DNA from: Diploptera punctata
Taxonomy: Eukaryota > Arthropoda > Insecta > Blattodea > Blaberidae
Direction: 5' to 3'
Assembly (NCBI GenBank): GCA_030220185.1
Contig: JASPKZ010008350.1
Coordinates: 2,328,501 to 2,392,500, forward strand
Length of the DNA stretch: 64,000 nt
Translations under genes and position numbers: made by a program
In this document: positions 62,901 to 64,000 of the stretch, piece by piece
Layout: each line of letters starts with the position of its first letter
How positions within the stretch are numbered: position 1 is the first letter of the stretch
Notes under the pieces: generated by a model
Told to the model about the DNA's origin: nothing
Database searches by the model: none
The model's input: the letters and a program-made list of their open reading frames with translations, nothing else

Positions 62901-64000
62901 GAACACTTTACAATGCACAAAGATAAAACTTACAATCATCCTATACTCCTCTCTATAGACAATACAAGAATGCATCAGCTACGTAAAGTGGTCTGCCGAA
63001 GTGATGTGTAAATTAAAAATAGACAACATTAACGACATCTATCCGCCTAGCGAAGAATCCTAAGTACGTAAAGTGCAGTGGTCACATTAGAAGATATATA
63101 GATGTTTGACTAATTTCGTTTAAGCGAATGAAATTCAGTACAAATGCTAAGTTTGATTCAACTAAACATTCGCGTAAGAACCACCCGTTAATATTTGTTA
63201 GACGAAAGTAGACATCAATAATTTCATGGGAACAACGGCGCGGCAAGATGTTATATCTCAAAACCATATATGTATGTATATATGAATAAAAGAGGCCCAT
63301 TTAATGGCTTTGGGTCTAAAATTTATTTTAAATGCTGTAGTAAGAGTATGATATTATGCTGAAAGAGCAGTAGAAACTGAAAGTAACACGGTCAAGTAGG
63401 TATTCACTGCTCCATTTTTTTAAATCGCTGGTAAAAAGAATATAATACGAATTAACTTCTAAAGAGCGCAAATATCGCTTGAATGTACATAGCGGGATTT
63501 TTGCTTATTTTACGATTCTTGGCTATAGACTCACGTTTGAAATAAGTAGGCAAATGTGTACGTAATTAAGTTGAAACTGAACTCTAGTCATGTTTATTGT
63601 AGCTGAAGGAAAGGAAAAGAGAATTAACTAGCTTAGATGTGTACCCCGACCCCATGCGGTTTTTGTTATACAAACCACCAGTTAATTACTTGCTTCGTTT
63701 ATTCCGAGTTAACGAAATTATTACGCCGTCTGACTCAAAATACCTATAGTACACACCAACTTCATTATTCCACACTCCGCAGACAAGAACAGTACAAATA
63801 TTTCTATGAAACAGGTATAAAATCGTAATAGACCGAGCTTATACGTAATTAGCATGGCTATTAGTATCAGCCTGATGTACTTTGTGAATTTTTTTACCTG
63901 ATTTCCAAATATCTACCTAAAGTAGTATTTTATACGTTAATAATGTTTGAAAAGGAAAGGCTTATTCCATCTAAACTAGAAGAAACACAGGCGAATGGAG
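62901..64000. other. No recognisable feature
   Basis: This is AT-rich sequence up to the window edge. Short frames at 63082-63300 (minus) and 63637-63828 (plus) have no known motif. Confidence 0.5.

Noticed and set aside
62697..63011. 104-codon frame
   Set aside because: It overlaps a likely dispersed repeat and has no recognised domain.

Overview
This window looks like repeat-dominated, AT-rich nuclear DNA of an insect. The mix of 3'-truncated-style LINE fragments, tRNA-headed SINEs and long trinucleotide microsatellites fits a large blattodean genome (cockroach or termite) best; that taxonomic guess is an inference from familiar repeat types and was not tested by any search. I found no convincing host protein-coding gene. 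Nearly every open frame is a decayed transposable-element frame or a by-product of a simple repeat or SINE.

The repeats fall into families that recur across the window (names are local). LINE-B ends in a (TAAG)n tail: 8345-10245, 11384-12066, 12935-13216, 13640-14153, 19183-20010, 22930-23309, 46675-47285, 53790-54218, 56661-57545. LINE-C carries RT motifs: 2990-4680, 31425-32370, 50480-51005, probably 48105-48300. LINE-D ends in (GAA)n: 8474-9580, 13240-13440, 35505-36113, 42800-43550, plus 3' stubs at 44280-44355 and 49373-49424. LINE-F is at 14503-14672 and 32520-33062. A Jockey-type ORF1 remnant lies at 48455-48790. The SINE families are S1 (1424, 37386, 45186), S2 (6607, 11077, 20864, 33355, 34383, 49622, 60635), S3 (21881, 24365, 30081, 36466, 38299, 42358, 43915, 52129, 60090), S4 (7011, 39510), S6 (18285, 25364, 26690, 59750) and S7 (18450, 37128, 46500). 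Several SINEs have readable target-site duplications (TSDs).

Layout. 0-5 kb: foldback element, S1, degenerate RT of a minus-strand LINE-C. 5-11 kb: a ~670-bp repeat (family P), a palindromic MITE, S2, S4, and a four-element nest in which LINE-B hosts LINE-D, LINE-D hosts a third insertion, and LINE-B also hosts a MITE. 11-16 kb: LINE-B copies, a ~173-bp tandem repeat broken by a LINE, and a 1.1-kb palindrome made of two head-to-head Penelope-like ends carrying GIY-YIG-type C-termini. 16-20 kb: compound tetranucleotide array, tRNA-Tyr-like pseudogene, long palindrome, LINE-B. 20-26 kb: hAT-like MITE, a family-P copy opened by two insertions, and a Tc1/mariner-like element whose dead transposase is split by a SINE. 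28-29 kb: a 945-bp compound of three tRNA-like genes in direct and inverted order, flanked by a 13-bp duplication. 30-49 kb: LINEs and SINEs, a 16-bp minisatellite, long microsatellites. 49-64 kb: more LINEs and SINEs, two more family-P copies, and a palindrome with a tRNA-like gene in each arm (58560-58912).

The most interesting signals are the two tRNA-bearing palindromes and a recurrent motif at foldback ends (a CTGAAGA-like core, a short hairpin, then GAAA) that resembles the hammerhead ribozyme of Penelope-like elements. Long stretches at 1803-2990, 7331-8340, 17436-18284, 23310-24364, 26756-27900, 29000-30068, 40150-41689, 55042-56660 and 60963-62690 hold nothing I can name.
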